Source: VYFG01 sp965204165
GTDB lineage: Bacteria > Pseudomonadota > Gammaproteobacteria > Arenicellales > Poriferihabitantaceae
DNA length: 64,000 nucleotides
Direction of reading: 5' to 3'
Assembly (NCBI GenBank): GCA_965204165.1
Contig: OZ241969.1
Span: forward strand, 1,116,001-1,180,000
The notes under the pieces were generated by a model. It was not told where the DNA came from. It searched no databases and worked only from the letters and a program-made list of their open reading frames with translations. Below are positions 50,585-58,268 of this stretch, in pieces. How positions within the stretch are numbered: position 1 is the stretch's first letter; every line of letters begins with the position of its first letter. Position numbers and translations under genes: made by a program.

Positions 50585-52042
50585 ATGGGGACGGTGAACC
50601 GGGTTGCGCTGCGCGAGGAGTTCGATGCGCACCGGGAGAGTTTCCGGTCACTGTGCAGGGAGGGCAAGGTCAGCGCGGAATGCGAGGTGCTGTTCAACGC
50701 CCTGTTGATGCTGATGGAGTTGATGATGGCGGTGTTCATGGAAAAGACCACCCGCAAGACGCCGGTGAACGCGAGCCTGCCGCCGTCCCGTGAGGGGAAG
50801 GATGAGACCGCGGCACGCCCCGGGAGCCGTGGCAGGGGACCGGAGCAGCCGCACTGGGAAACGGGCCATACCCGTCTGGTGAGTGAAACCGGGGTATCCC
50901 CGGTGACGGAATGTTCGGCCTGCGGCAGGAACCTGGTGCGGGTACGGTGCGAGGGCCATGAGCGTCGCACCCTGGTGGACATCGTGTTCGAGACCCGGGA
51001 ATACCACGTGGATGCCGAGATCAAGACCTGTCCGCGCTGCCATGCCGAGAACCGGGGCGCCTTTCCGGACGGCCTGCCGGGTCCGCTGCAGTACGGACAC
51101 GGCATCATCGCGTTCGCCGCCCACCTGATGGTGGCGCAGATGGTGCCGCTGAAGCGTGTGGTCCAGACCATGAAGGCGATGACGGGACGGGCCATTGCCG
51201 AGGCGACCCTGCTGGCCTGGCTGCTGCGCCTGCACGATGCCCTGGCGGACTGGGAGGCTGCCGCCGTCGAGTGCCTGCTGGCCGCGCCGGCGCTGCATGT
51301 GGACGAGACCTCGATCCGCATCGACCGCAAGAACCACTGGCTGCACGACTGCAGCGCCGGAGACCTCACCCTGAAGTTCTGCCACCCCAAGCGGGGCGGC
51401 GAGGCGATCCGGGACATCGGCATCATCCCCCGGTACGGCGGCGTCCTGGTCCATGACCGCTGGGCCAGCTATCTTGCCTGTGACCACTGCGACCACGCCC
51501 TGTGCGGCGGCCACCTCCTGCGGGATCTGCAGTTCCTCATCGACGCCCATGATCCGGCCTGGGCGAGGCGGATGAAGAAACTGCTCCGGGACGCCGCCCG
51601 CAAGGTCAGGGAAAGCCCGGACAAGGTGCTGTCCGCAAAAGAATGCGCCGCCCTGCAAAAGCGCTACCGGACCATCCTGACCCAGGGGAAGAAGGAACTC
51701 CCGGCAACCCCTGTGCGCACCGGCGGGAAAAAGCGCGGGCGCATCGCGAAATCCGACGCGGAGAACCTGTGGGAGGCCATGGGAAAGCATGAAACCGAAG
51801 TCCTGCGGTTCGCCAGGGACCCCGCGGTCAGCTTCACCAACAACCTGTCCGAAAGGAACCTCCGGATGGCCAAGGTCAAGCAGAAAGTGTCCGGCTGTTT
51901 CCGTACATACAAATACGCCGTCGCATGGTGCCGGGTCTCAAGCTATCTGCTGTCCATGTCCTATCAGGGTTACAATCCTCTTGCCGCCATCGAGATCGCT
52001 CTCAAGGGAAAGGCCGCCCACATGCTCAAGACACCTGAATGA
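50585..52042 (+). CDS. tnpC: IS66-family transposase
   Basis: The 485-residue transposase has the IS66 layout: an N-terminal helical region, a Zn-binding segment (C110-x-x-C113 and C149-x-x-C152, in SACGRN and TCPRCHAE), a DDE core with D240 (HVDETSIRI), D291 (VHDRWASYLACDHCDHALCG) and E423 (FTNNLSERNLRMAKVKQKVS), and the C-terminal CFRTYKYAVAWCRVSSYLLS. It appears intact. The start ATG is separated by 4 bp from the methylase stop. A hairpin overlaps its stop codon. Confidence 0.93.
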   Translation: MGTVNRVALREEFDAHRESFRSLCREGKVSAECEVLFNALLMLMELMMAVFMEKTTRKTPVNASLPPSREGKDETAARPGSRGRGPEQPHWETGHTRLVSETGVSPVTECSACGRNLVRVRCEGHERRTLVDIVFETREYHVDAEIKTCPRCHAENRGAFPDGLPGPLQYGHGIIAFAAHLMVAQMVPLKRVVQTMKAMTGRAIAEATLLAWLLRLHDALADWEAAAVECLLAAPALHVDETSIRIDRKNHWLHDCSAGDLTLKFCHPKRGGEAIRDIGIIPRYGGVLVHDRWASYLACDHCDHALCGGHLLRDLQFLIDAHDPAWARRMKKLLRDAARKVRESPDKVLSAKECAALQKRYRTILTQGKKELPATPVRTGGKKRGRIAKSDAENLWEAMGKHETEVLRFARDPAVSFTNNLSERNLRMAKVKQKVSGCFRTYKYAVAWCRVSSYLLSMSYQGYNPLAAIEIALKGKAAHMLKTPE

Positions 52043-52052
52043 CCTTCAGGTG
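52032..52052 (+). terminator. Hairpin over the tnpC stop codon
   Basis: A perfect 8-bp stem CACCTGAA / TTCAGGTG (52032-52039 and 52045-52052) with a 5-nt loop spans the transposase stop. There is no following T-run, so it may stop or shield transcripts rather than act as a classical terminator. Confidence 0.45.
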
Positions 52053-52071
52053 CTCCACAGGGGGCTAGTAG

Positions 52072-54237
52072 TTACAAAACTGCACCTCGACCTCTCTGTG
52101 AGTCTGCACTGATACTGCCGCCATAAGCACGGACAAGCTGTTCTACGACAGCCAGACCCATGCCAATGCCCCCAGGTTTGTTGGTGACGCCGGGAAGGAA
52201 CACCCTGCGCAATTCTTTCTCCTCGATACCGCGGCCAGTGTCAGTCACATGTACAGTCAGCCGCTTTCGGTCGTCGCCTGTAGTTGTTTTAAAACTGAGT
52301 GTCCGTTTACCGTTTACATCGCCCATCCAGTAGAGGGCATTGTTGGCCAGGTTTAGAATGATGGTGTCAAGTTCACCGGGGTCTACCGCGACAGGAGTAT
52401 GCGATGTGGGCACATTGCACTGGACCTGCCTGTGCCTAATTTCCCCCTTCAGGAGGGTTAGGCATTCTTGGATTCGATCCTCAAGGATTGAATGGCGCTT
52501 GGCCCGACGGAAGTTGCGGCTGGCGAGAGGTGAAAAGGTATCTGCGAGACTCTCAAGTGCATCGGTTGCCTGTTCGGCAATACGAATCTCCTCCTCAAGG
52601 ACGGAATCCCCAGAATTTCCGAATGCTTCCTTCACGAAATCAATGAAGCCCCCGAAGGCGGTGGTTCGAGTGCGGATCTCGTGGACCAGCATATGTGCAA
52701 TGGTGCCGACAGTCGCCATTCGGCTGTAGTGGTCAAACCGTCTCTCTAGCGATTGTCGTGTGGTATCGAGTTTCCGGCTGAATTCCTTGATTCGCTGCAT
52801 GGCCTCCAAGGCTGAAGCGCCGTCCTCCGCCAAGGCCGAGATCTCCTCCATGATATCGGCTGCCGAGATATCTTCGAAAAGATCGGACATGGGTTGTTCG
52901 GGCAGGTCGTGGGCTCGGTCTGCGTTTCTTTCGGATTCAAGAAGAAAAATCACAGCCTTCAAAATTTCCTCGAACTCGGCGACCTCCACGCTTGAGGCAA
53001 GCCTCTCGCGGTCGCTTGTATCCTCTATTTTCGAGTTGTGGTCTGCGGATATGGAGACGTAACCGACAAGTTGGTTCGTGCTGAGACGCTTTCCGACCCT
53101 GCTGATACGACGCAGATCGAGGCCGAGCCAATCACGGGCATTGTCGGACTTTGGCAGTACCAGCACATTGTCACGGTACACGGATATCCCCTTATGGGCA
53201 CGTATCGCCTTACGTACATCGCTCTTCTGGATGCTAAAGTGTTCGGCGAGTTGTGCGGTATCTTCACGAGCGATGTCCCAGGCACGGATCTCGAACGAAA
53301 AGGGTCCGCAGTCTGCCTGTTCCACTGGAAATTCAAAGGTGGAGTGATCCGAAATTCCATCCAAAACCTGCCCCCAAGAGATGTCCAAGCCTTTTTCCCG
53401 CTGCTCGCCCTTCCCAATCGGGTTGAACCTGTAGAGGCCGCTTATATTGCCTGCACTATCGACTTCCCCTTGAATACTGTATTTAGGGGTTGACAGGAAT
53501 TCAGGCGCCGTGATCTCAACGACCTCATCTGGTGTATCACTGACGCCGGACAGGAATATCCTGAAATCTGGAACACTAGCGAATGGAGAAATCAGGCGGG
53601 CGAGGTTTTGCTCAAGATCAGATACACGACCAAAATCCCATTTTTCCCGCAAGCCATAGATCCTCAGTCGTGTGCCGGATTTGGAGCCAAAGGGCGATGT
53701 GCCCGTGTAGTGTTGGCAAAGAACAAAGCAGTTGGCGAGTTCGTCTCCCTCAGAAAGGCTAGCCCAGTCAACAGTTACATCCCAGCAAGGTTCCCCAATT
53801 GCCTGGGTAAGCATTGAGAGGCGATTACCCAGACGTGCGACTGAAAGTCGCCCCAACCCCTTTTCTCCAGTGACTCGTCGTGCTTTCCCGCCTTTTTTTA
53901 TTGTGGGATTTTGCTGTTTGTGTGGAGTGGCGACAAGGCACCAGACGTTTTCAATGACATCCCGGGTCATGCCGTGGCCATCATCGCTAATTTCCAGGTA
54001 TGTATCGTTGTCTGAGGATTGACGGAACCGGATCTGAACATTACGAGCAAAAGCGTCATATGCGTTCTTGACGAGTTCAATAACCGCGACGATATCATTG
54101 GTGACGAGATCCGCACCTAGGGCAGCAAACACGCGTGGATGCATTCGAAAAGGAATACGTGAGGGGGTAGGAGGAGGTATGTCTGTACTCATCGTTTCCG
54201 GGTCGTATGGCAATTGTGTGTCCAGATTATCACTCAT
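52072..54237 (-). CDS. Double GHKL ATPase: Hsp90/MutL-like domain plus histidine-kinase core, 3' end cut by IS66
   Basis: The 721-residue protein joins two ATPases. Residues 30-140 form an Hsp90/MutL/MORC-like domain (IELVKNAYDA at 53-62, EISDDGHGMT at 82-91, GEKGLGRLSVARLG at 124-137) and residues 140-400 its transducer-like region. Residues 495-721 form a histidine kinase with H519 (MLVHEIRTRTTAFGG), LNLANNALYW, VTDTGRGIE and GGIGMGLAV. The C-terminus RGRGAVL stops on a TAA in the IS66 end repeat, so the last residues are lost. The start could be ATG 54237 or 54189. Such proteins occur in Vsr and restriction-type loci; the exact role is unknown. No membrane span is seen. Confidence 0.82.
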   Translation of the reverse strand: MSDNLDTQLPYDPETMSTDIPPPTPSRIPFRMHPRVFAALGADLVTNDIVAVIELVKNAYDAFARNVQIRFRQSSDNDTYLEISDDGHGMTRDVIENVWCLVATPHKQQNPTIKKGGKARRVTGEKGLGRLSVARLGNRLSMLTQAIGEPCWDVTVDWASLSEGDELANCFVLCQHYTGTSPFGSKSGTRLRIYGLREKWDFGRVSDLEQNLARLISPFASVPDFRIFLSGVSDTPDEVVEITAPEFLSTPKYSIQGEVDSAGNISGLYRFNPIGKGEQREKGLDISWGQVLDGISDHSTFEFPVEQADCGPFSFEIRAWDIAREDTAQLAEHFSIQKSDVRKAIRAHKGISVYRDNVLVLPKSDNARDWLGLDLRRISRVGKRLSTNQLVGYVSISADHNSKIEDTSDRERLASSVEVAEFEEILKAVIFLLESERNADRAHDLPEQPMSDLFEDISAADIMEEISALAEDGASALEAMQRIKEFSRKLDTTRQSLERRFDHYSRMATVGTIAHMLVHEIRTRTTAFGGFIDFVKEAFGNSGDSVLEEEIRIAEQATDALESLADTFSPLASRNFRRAKRHSILEDRIQECLTLLKGEIRHRQVQCNVPTSHTPVAVDPGELDTIILNLANNALYWMGDVNGKRTLSFKTTTGDDRKRLTVHVTDTGRGIEEKELRRVFLPGVTNKPGGIGMGLAVVEQLVRAYGGSISADSQRGRGAVL

Positions 54238-54314
54238 GCGTGAAGTCAGACTCCATAGCCAAGTGTATAGTATCGACGTGATACTGAGATTCAGGTTTTC
54301 GGGGTTATTGTGAC

Positions 54315-54584
54315 CTAGGTTTGGATCTGTCCCACCAGTTCCTTGAGGGCAAGATTCTCCTCCTTCAGTACTACATGATGTCGGGTTCGGTAGGTGCAAG
54401 AGCGGCCTTTGTCATGGCTACGAATCATTCCAGCAGCAGCCTGTTCACGATCATCAAGCGAATTCCGGTATCGCTTGTACCGGCGAACATCCTGCAGCGA
54501 GATGTCCTCCAGGAACAGCTTCAGCTCGATCCAGTCCGTCGGTACCTTGTCTCGGTCATCGGTCCGGTATTGAAAAGCCCTAAT
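54315..54584 (-). pseudogene. Unrecognised reading-frame fragment
   Basis: An 89-codon open stretch has no start codon near its 5' end and reads protein-like: TDWIELKLFLEDISLQDVRR, YKRYRNSLDDREQAAAGMIR and a coiled-coil-like end LKEENLALKELVGQ. It overlaps only the optional 5' extension of the kinase gene. I do not recognise the family. It may be a truncated gene or a mobile-element relic. Confidence 0.3.
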
Positions 54585-54803
54585 CTAGACCCTTCGGCCA
54601 GAGGGAGTATCCGTTATGGTCAAAGTGGGGAGTCTTGATCAGCGTACTCTTGCGGTTAATGAAGGCAAAAACTGATGTCCACAGGATGGGTAACCTAGGA
54701 GCGTATGTTTCACCACCGCCGACAGCTCATCGAAAATATCCTCATGTCTGTAGGGGGAGTTTGCAACCACACCCGCATCAGGGATCGGGGAAGAACATGC
54801 CGA

Positions 54804-55043
54804 CTACATCATCCTCAATACGATCCTGTTTCCGGGGGCCAGTTTCGTCCGCCAGCCCCCGAGGTCTTGGATGAATCCGGGAAGTAACGGCAGTTCGACC
54901 AACGGAACGATATGGCTGTCATCCGGAGTTTAGTTACAGAACTGCTTGCACCAGCGGAAGAAGCTGCTATAGGTCAGGCCATGTTCGGTGCAGAAATCCA
55001 GTTGCGTGGTATCACTGACTTTGTATTCCGAAATCTGGTGAGA
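54804..55043 (-). pseudogene. Remnant of an IS66-type tnpA accessory gene
   Basis: The minus strand reads DTTQLDFCTEHGLTYSSFFR and WCKQFCN, then an in-frame TAA near 54931, then ELPLLPGFIQDLGGWRTKLA and PGNRIVLRMM. The first part resembles the N-terminal helix-turn-helix of IS66 TnpA, and the second its C-terminal L-G-G-x-R strand. An internal stop and missing ends make it a relic. It is not part of the intact element at 49785. Confidence 0.45.
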
Positions 55044-55193
55044 CTACTCGGTGCGGCTTTGATGGTTGTGCTTGAGTCGTTGAGATTGTGCCGTCGTGAG
55101 TCTCTAGGTCCATGAAAGGGAGACGCACGATATCCATGGGTGGGACGGGTGAAAGAACGTCATTAAATAATCACTTACTTCCTAAGATAATTG

Positions 55194-55679
55194 TTAATCA
55201 GGAATTTCGAGGATTTTCTGGTTAGTTTTTAACCAACAATTTACCAGGTCGGCAGCAACTTCAGATTGATTAGGTTTTCGCAGAACACACTCCCAAATAA
55301 TTGCCATCCGCCATCCCAATGGCAAAAGAGCCTCCCTTACGATTCTATCCCGCTCAATGTTTTCTTCGAACTTGGCCTGCCAGAAATCCTGACGGGTAGC
55401 CGGAGTTGTTGCGAAACGGCAGTCCTTGTGGCGATGCCAGAAACAGCCTTGTACAAATGCAACTGCACGAAATTTCGGAAAGACTATGTCTGGACAACCC
55501 TGAATTTCCTTCACGTGAATACGATACCGTAGTCCACGCGCATGGAGTGCTCGCCTCAGTACCATTTCAGGCTTTGTGTCTTTTCCTCTGATCCTGGACA
55601 TCATCCGGGATCGGGTCTTCTTGTCTACGAAATCAGTCACCGCTTTTAGATTTGTAATATGTTGGTAGTCACCATTCAA
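55194..55679 (-). CDS. vsr: Very short patch repair endonuclease
   Basis: The 161-residue protein is a Vsr-type endonuclease, which nicks next to T:G mismatches created by deamination of 5-methylcytosine. It has DKKTRSRMMSRIRGKDTKPE, the catalytic-site PDIVFPKFRAVAFVQGCFWH with RHKDCRFATTP (Zn and metal ligands), and WRMAIIWECVL. Length fits E. coli Vsr (156). Vsr normally lies beside a cytosine-5 methyltransferase; none is visible, so the partner may have been lost or lie elsewhere. Base composition is clearly AT-richer than the host. Confidence 0.93.
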   Translation of the reverse strand: MNGDYQHITNLKAVTDFVDKKTRSRMMSRIRGKDTKPEMVLRRALHARGLRYRIHVKEIQGCPDIVFPKFRAVAFVQGCFWHRHKDCRFATTPATRQDFWQAKFEENIERDRIVREALLPLGWRMAIIWECVLRKPNQSEVAADLVNCWLKTNQKILEIPD

Positions 55680-56280
55680 ACAGTCATTCCCACCAGCTCA
55701 CTAGCCATCTCACATAGACTGATTATATATCGTTATTCTGCCTTCAGCGTCCAGCAAGTCTATTTTCGGTTCCTTCTTGGTGATAGGTCGAATGTCTATC
55801 TGTGCCATGGCGCTTCCTGTAACGATTTGAGGAGCCTGTCGTGCAGGCATACTGCATTGTGTAATAAAGTTTGATATCGATTAGCCAAGGGGCCTCATTG
55901 GTGAACTGATTCAATTGGAAGAGGACAGAGAACGAAAACCTGAGGGTCGAATTGATCAGAAGCTTCTGAATGGAATCGAGTCGCAAATCGCATTATTGTC
56001 TGCGGCGGGGCGTTCTGGAAGCAGGAATTGGACTAGGGACTGCGACAATATCTTCTCTCAGAACATGACGTAATTTTGCTGAGGACCGCAAGTTACATAC
56101 TCAGCAAGATACCAAACGATATGCAAGCCAAGTCTGTTGTTGAGATACATTCACTATTGAAATCGGAAAGATTCGAAAATAAATTTGCTTGAATCCCAAT
56201 ACAGGAACAAGAGTCCGTAACAACGCGAGCTCAAGACTGGAACACGATGCTATTCGACGATTGATTTACAAAATCTTATG
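55680..56280. other. AT-rich stretch without a recognisable gene
   Basis: These 601 bp contain no frame with family features on either strand and no clear repeats. They separate vsr from the HNH gene and may contain decayed sequence and the vsr promoter. Confidence 0.4.
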
Positions 56281-57123
56281 TCAGGAATTTTCGGAATCCC
56301 GAATCTCGCGATGGATGATTCTATGACAGTTGGCACAGACACACATCAAATCCTTCAATCTGGTTTTTCGAATGTTATTTCCGGCAGATAAGGGTAGCTT
56401 GTGATGCACTTCGATGCAGGCGTCTCCGACGGACTCACCATAGACTGCGGCAGGATCCATTCCGCAACGCTCACATAGCAGGTTTCCATGCTCCTTTATT
56501 ACTTGACATTTTTTTGCCATCACAAGGCCGCTTGCACGTTCTCGTAAAATATGAGTAACCACATAAGGATTTCCCTCACTCCATTCCCTGTCAGCTGGAT
56601 CTGGAAGTATATGAGTTGTCAAGTCATCTGCCAGAACAAATAATTCTGATTTTTCAGCAAAATCTATATTCAGATTACCCATGCCGATTATCTGAATAAT
56701 CTGATTTATCTTTGGATTTCCCGAGAAATCAATTCGGAGTCTTTTTGTATTATTTCCCTTGCCGCTCGGAGCATTGGGAGGCCGCCCAACCAACCTCATC
56801 CTTTTTGATATCAATGTGAACAGTTCTTCTGGAGGATCATCGGCTTCTTCAGGGAAGAGTACCTGTCTTTCATTCATGGGAAGAAGTTGGCTTCGAGTAC
56901 TGTCTACCCAAACACCTTGCAATCTCATGTGGGACTGATTGGCTCTCTGTAGTAATAAACGCAATGCCTTACTGTAATCAGTGTTCCGTGCATGTGAGGA
57001 GCCTTTAGTCCCACTTCTGGAGTGCAGAAACAGCCTTCCATCTTCAACCTCGTATTTTGCATCCACCGGTTCACCGGTCTGATTTATAAAATACAGAATA
57101 TCTGTGTCAAGTACTTGAGACAT
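56281..57123 (-). CDS. HNH endonuclease (McrA-like)
   Basis: The 280-residue protein ends in an HNH nuclease domain: CERCGMDPAAVYG gives the first zinc cysteines, CIEVHHKLPLSAGN the catalytic His pair, and MCVCANCHRIIHREI the last zinc cysteines and histidine. The layout follows McrA-type enzymes that cut modified DNA. The N-terminal 200 residues (opening DTDILYFINQTGEPVDAKYE) are unknown to me and may be a target- or modification-reading domain. Low GC and the nearby vsr support a restriction or repair role. No methylase is adjacent. Confidence 0.85.
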   Translation of the reverse strand: MSQVLDTDILYFINQTGEPVDAKYEVEDGRLFLHSRSGTKGSSHARNTDYSKALRLLLQRANQSHMRLQGVWVDSTRSQLLPMNERQVLFPEEADDPPEELFTLISKRMRLVGRPPNAPSGKGNNTKRLRIDFSGNPKINQIIQIIGMGNLNIDFAEKSELFVLADDLTTHILPDPADREWSEGNPYVVTHILRERASGLVMAKKCQVIKEHGNLLCERCGMDPAAVYGESVGDACIEVHHKLPLSAGNNIRKTRLKDLMCVCANCHRIIHREIRDSENS

Positions 57124-57310
57124 TCACCGATTTATTGGTTGTGTACATAATACATGCACAAGAGGGTACCTCGATGATCCACAATCAAGTTGATACCTTA
57201 AATTCGGGAAGTACGTGCACTTCCAGACCAACAGTTGGATGATGAATTTGGCCCTATTCATGTAGTGTAAGAACTTGGACATCCCAAAAGCAAAGGCATA
57301 GTCTCGTCCA

Positions 57311-57344
57311 AGAGCCGGATGCGGGAAATCTACACGTCTGGTTT
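57311..57344 (+). mobile_element. Possible group II intron domain V relic
   Basis: The 34-nt stretch beginning AGAGCCGGATGCGGGAAATC resembles domain V of bacterial group II introns: an AGC near the 5' end, a hairpin closed by a GAAA-type loop, the ACGTC bulge region, and a GGTTT 3' strand pairing with AGAGCC. No reverse transcriptase frame remains upstream. The surrounding 57124-57457 has no gene; a hairpin GGGTGA/TCACCC lies at 57405-57431. Confidence 0.4.
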
Positions 57345-57457
57345 GATGGGCAGGAATGTAGAAGAGAGGTCATGGTTGAAATCGAATCCGCCCGTAATCC
57401 GAAAGGGTGAGAATTGAAATGGCTTTCACCCGTTGATACGCGCCAAATCCCTTGACT

Positions 57458-58084
57458 CTACCTTAATGCGGTTGTGTGCCTTCCAGGAGAAATCGAGCAC
57501 TGTCCGCGGTCTGGATTTGGTTCAACCTCGCGTTCGACAATTTCGGCCAGCATGTCCGCACCACCGACATAATTACCGTCGACCCAGATCTGCGGTACGG
57601 TGATTGGGGTCTTGGGTCCAACAATCGGCTTCACCCGTGCCAGCATTTCATACAGCGACGCCGGTTCGCGCACTACGTCATGATATGTGTAGGTGATCCC
57701 CGCATTGTCCAGGTAGCCTTTGGCACGAACACAGTGCGGACAGGTCGCCTTGCCGAATAGCCGGTTCCCGCTGATGGGTGCCCGCCCTGAATAGGCCTCG
57801 ATAATTGCTTGGGTCAACACCCCACGGTTCAGAGCTGCACCCTGGCTGATGATGCGACCTTCTACAAGAACAATCGGTGCGTGCCAGCCACCCTTGGGCA
57901 ACGGTTTCCACCATTCCGATAGCCAATCCCGGGTATCGACCTCGACCGGGATTCCCCCTAACTCAGTCTCTACCACATCGGCAATCACATCCTTGGTCAG
58001 TGAGCATTCGCCGCAGGGAATTTTTACTTTGAATGGCCCCCACTCGCCAGCCCAGCGATAGAGTGTGATGTTGACTGGCGTCAT
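57458..58084 (-). CDS. Glutaredoxin protein with tandem thioredoxin-like folds
   Basis: The 208-residue protein has a C-terminal glutaredoxin domain with the dithiol CPHC in GKATCPHCVRAKGYLDNAGI and the cis-proline TVPQIWVDGNYVGGADML. The N-terminal half (ITLYRWAGEWGPFKVKIPCG) carries a second pair, CGEC, followed by DVIADVVETELGGIPVEVD and a cis-proline-like HAPIVLVEG, so it looks like another thioredoxin fold. It may reduce disulfides or handle mercury or arsenic-type thiols. Composition is intermediate, so the right edge of the island lies near it. Confidence 0.8.
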   Translation of the reverse strand: MTPVNITLYRWAGEWGPFKVKIPCGECSLTKDVIADVVETELGGIPVEVDTRDWLSEWWKPLPKGGWHAPIVLVEGRIISQGAALNRGVLTQAIIEAYSGRAPISGNRLFGKATCPHCVRAKGYLDNAGITYTYHDVVREPASLYEMLARVKPIVGPKTPITVPQIWVDGNYVGGADMLAEIVEREVEPNPDRGQCSISPGRHTTALR

Positions 58085-58268
58085 TCTGTCAACCTCGTTG
58101 TGTCTTGGTGTGCATCAGTACCAAGTCTGTACTCCAGTACGAAAATTATCAAGCTCATGATTGCCGTTGCGTCCGTTATAGTGCGCCTTGAAAAGACCCC
58201 ATAGTCGTCAGAAACTATAGTCGTCTGGGGTTGGATTTGCCCAAGCAACCCCCCGGATACGGGGTGTT

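Larger units (their letters stand above)
49785..52075 (+). mobile_element. IS66-family element carrying a DNA adenine methylase
   Basis: The ends are inverted repeats: the left end reads GTAACTACTCACCCCTTAT and the inward right end GTAACTACTAGCCCCCTGT, 15 of 19 positions equal including the first nine. The GTAA start is usual for IS66. Between them lie only a methylase gene and the IS66 transposase tnpC, 4 bp apart, and no tnpA or tnpB, so this resembles the short ISBst12-type layout plus a passenger gene. The element is clearly more GC-rich than both flanks. The 8 bp outside the ends (AATTTATG and AAAACTGC) do not match, so no target duplication remains. The right end truncates the kinase gene at 52072. 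Confidence 0.8.

Noticed and set aside
49777..52083. 8-bp target duplication around the IS66 element
   Set aside because: The flanking octamers AATTTATG and AAAACTGC differ, so no duplication can be claimed.
54321..54638. Plus-strand 105-codon frame upstream of the kinase gene
   Set aside because: No family features; the minus strand of the same stretch reads more protein-like, though itself broken.
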